From the NCBI GenBank assembly GCA_041573795.1, contig JBFFQB010000045.1:1-23972 (forward strand): DNA of 23,972 bases, written 5' to 3'. Under the pieces are notes generated by a model, which had not been told where the DNA came from, searched no databases, and was given only the letters and a program-made list of their open reading frames with translations. Numbering within the stretch: the first letter of the stretch is position 1; each line of letters starts with the position of its first letter. Below are positions 22,806 through 23,972 of this stretch, piece after piece. The stretch comes from E44-bin32 sp041573795 (GTDB taxonomy: Bacteria; Chloroflexota; Anaerolineae; Anaerolineales; E44-bin32). The translations under genes and the position numbers were made by a program.

Positions 22806-22835
22806 AAAACAATGCCCTCTTGGAAGAGGGCATTG
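22806..22835 (-). terminator. Intrinsic terminator of pnp
   Basis: CAATGCCCTCTT-GG-AAGAGGGCATTG is a 12-bp perfect inverted repeat (effective loop larger). On the minus strand it begins 24 nt after the pnp stop codon and is followed by TTTTCAG. It isolates pnp from the AI-2E pair. Confidence 0.85.
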
Positions 22836-22858
22836 TCCTGTCTAAAAAAATCATGGGT

Positions 22859-23972
22859 TTAGCGGCGATTTTGAGGACCACCACTACGGCGCCTGCCTCC
22901 CCCCGTGCGGCCCTTTGGACGTCGATCACGCTCCATCGCTTCTTCAGGAGTCCAACCTTCCAATACCGCCTGGCGAGAGAGCCGGATTTTGCCAACATCA
23001 TCGATGTTGGTGACCATGACCGTGATCTCCTCCCCAACACGGGCGATGTCTTCAACCTTCTCGATACGCTCGGTGTCCAGTTGAGAGATATGGACCATTC
23101 CTTCAATCCGGGGAAGGATTTCAACGAAGGCGCCGAAGTCTGTTGTACGGACAACCTTACCTGTGTAGATACGTCCCACAACCGCTTCCTCGGTCAGGCT
23201 CTCCACCATTGCGCGGGCTGCGTCTGCCCCATCCTTATCCACCGCAGAGATGAAGACAGTGCCATCATCCTGAATGTCGATGCGGGTTTCGGTCTCCTCT
23301 TGAATACTGCGGATGACCTTCCCACCTGGGCCAATGATCGCACCAATCTTTTCCGGATCAATCTTGATCACAGTCATGCGCGGGGCATGCGGCTTGAGCT
23401 CAGCGCGCGGCTCACTGATGGCAGCCTGGATGGTCTCAAGGATCTTCATTCGTGCATTGCGCGCCTGTTCCAATGCCTGGGACATGATTTCCGATGTAAT
23501 GCCCTTGATCTTAATATCCATTTGCAGCGCGGTAATTCCCTTACGGGTTCCTGCCACTTTGAAGTCCATATCGCCGAGGTGATCCTCGAGACCCTGGATA
23601 TCGGTCAGGACGGCATATTTCTCGCCTTCCTTGATCAACCCCATGGCGATCCCGGCGACCGGCTCTCGGATTGGCACACCCGTATCCAGCAAGGCTAAGG
23701 TTGAGCCACAGACGGAAGCCATTGAGGTTGATCCGTTTGAGGACAGAACCTCGGAGACCAGACGCATGGTATAGGGAAACTCTTCCTGTGAAGGAATGAC
23801 AGGCAGCAAGGCGCGCTCTGCCAGTGCTCCATGCCCGATCTCGCGCCGTGAGGCTCCCCGTAAGAATCGAACCTCACCAACAGAGAAGGGCGGGAAATTA
23901 TAGTGATGCATGTAGCGCTTTTCTTCATCAGGGGTCAGGCCATCCAGTTCCTGGCGCTCACGCGGAGTCCCC
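22859..23972 (-). CDS. pnp: Polyribonucleotide nucleotidyltransferase, C-terminal part (partial)
   Basis: The 3' 371 codons of PNPase, a phosphorolytic 3'-5' exoribonuclease; the start lies beyond the right edge and the frame is open to it. Visible in order are the YNFPPFSVGE entry to the second RNase PH domain, the ASVCGSTLALLD region, the catalytic D-rich segment GLEDHLGDMDFKVAGT, a KH domain (KIGAIIGPGGKVIRSIQ), and an S1 domain (GKVVRTTDFGAFVEI...GMVHISQL). The tail after S1 is rich in Arg and Gly (RPKGRTGGGRRRSGG), an RNA-binding style extension. Identification is certain; operon partners upstream are not in view. Confidence 0.97.
   Translation of the reverse strand, partial: GTPRERQELDGLTPDEEKRYMHHYNFPPFSVGEVRFLRGASRREIGHGALAERALLPVIPSQEEFPYTMRLVSEVLSSNGSTSMASVCGSTLALLDTGVPIREPVAGIAMGLIKEGEKYAVLTDIQGLEDHLGDMDFKVAGTRKGITALQMDIKIKGITSEIMSQALEQARNARMKILETIQAAISEPRAELKPHAPRMTVIKIDPEKIGAIIGPGGKVIRSIQEETETRIDIQDDGTVFISAVDKDGADAARAMVESLTEEAVVGRIYTGKVVRTTDFGAFVEILPRIEGMVHISQLDTERIEKVEDIARVGEEITVMVTNIDDVGKIRLSRQAVLEGWTPEEAMERDRRPKGRTGGGRRRSGGPQNRR

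Noticed and set aside
22784..23698. Long open frame antisense to pnp (304 codons)
   Set aside because: It is a mirror of the strongly conserved PNPase frame and shows no family features or ribosome-binding site.

Overview
The window looks like chromosomal DNA of a bacterium of the Chloroflexota, probably an Anaerolineae-type lineage. This is inferred from the combination of genes: hrcA-grpE-dnaK-dnaJ-prmA under CIRCE, a T-box in front of trpS, a split B12-binding mutase subunit with MeaB, paired AI-2E permeases, and a b6-type quinol oxidase operon. No rRNA or single marker proves it. Genes are dense, mostly with clear Shine-Dalgarno sequences. I see no tRNA, rRNA, IS element, CRISPR array or prophage.

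Region 1 (1-7128, plus strand). An MFS permease comes first. After a regulatory gap with three inverted repeats follows a five-gene respiratory operon (1667-6457). It encodes a b6-type cytochrome b with an added N-terminal c-type heme segment, a subunit IV-like protein, a Tat-type Rieske protein, a membrane HdrE/HdrD-like (EMO/EtfD-like) iron-sulfur fusion that overlaps the Rieske gene by 4 nt, and an FrhB/FdhB-like iron-sulfur protein. A small HELTH-motif protein of unknown role follows. I read the operon as a quinone-linked electron-transfer module and consider it the most interesting protein-coding region here.

Region 2 (7199-11524, minus strand). It holds prs, meaB with the B12-binding mutase subunit, trpS behind a well-resolved tryptophan T-box leader (UGG specifier, UGGC T-box bulge, intrinsic terminator), and trxA. 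The trpS promoter overlaps the trxA terminator.

Region 3 (11699-17410, plus strand). This is the heat-shock operon hrcA-grpE-dnaK-dnaJ-prmA, with a good promoter followed immediately by a perfect CIRCE operator. It ends at a bidirectional terminator shared with the convergent infA.

Region 4 (17468-23972, minus strand). A translation cluster runs S1-domain protein, rpsU, infA. It is driven by a consensus promoter (TTGACA-N17-TATAAT) and a leader of about 160 nt that ends in a strong intrinsic terminator only 18 nt before the S1-protein start codon. This is a candidate uncharacterised attenuation system. Further right are a purine-type phosphoribosyltransferase with its own promoter, a 61-residue unknown protein, two overlapping AI-2E permeases, and the 3' part of pnp, which runs off the window.
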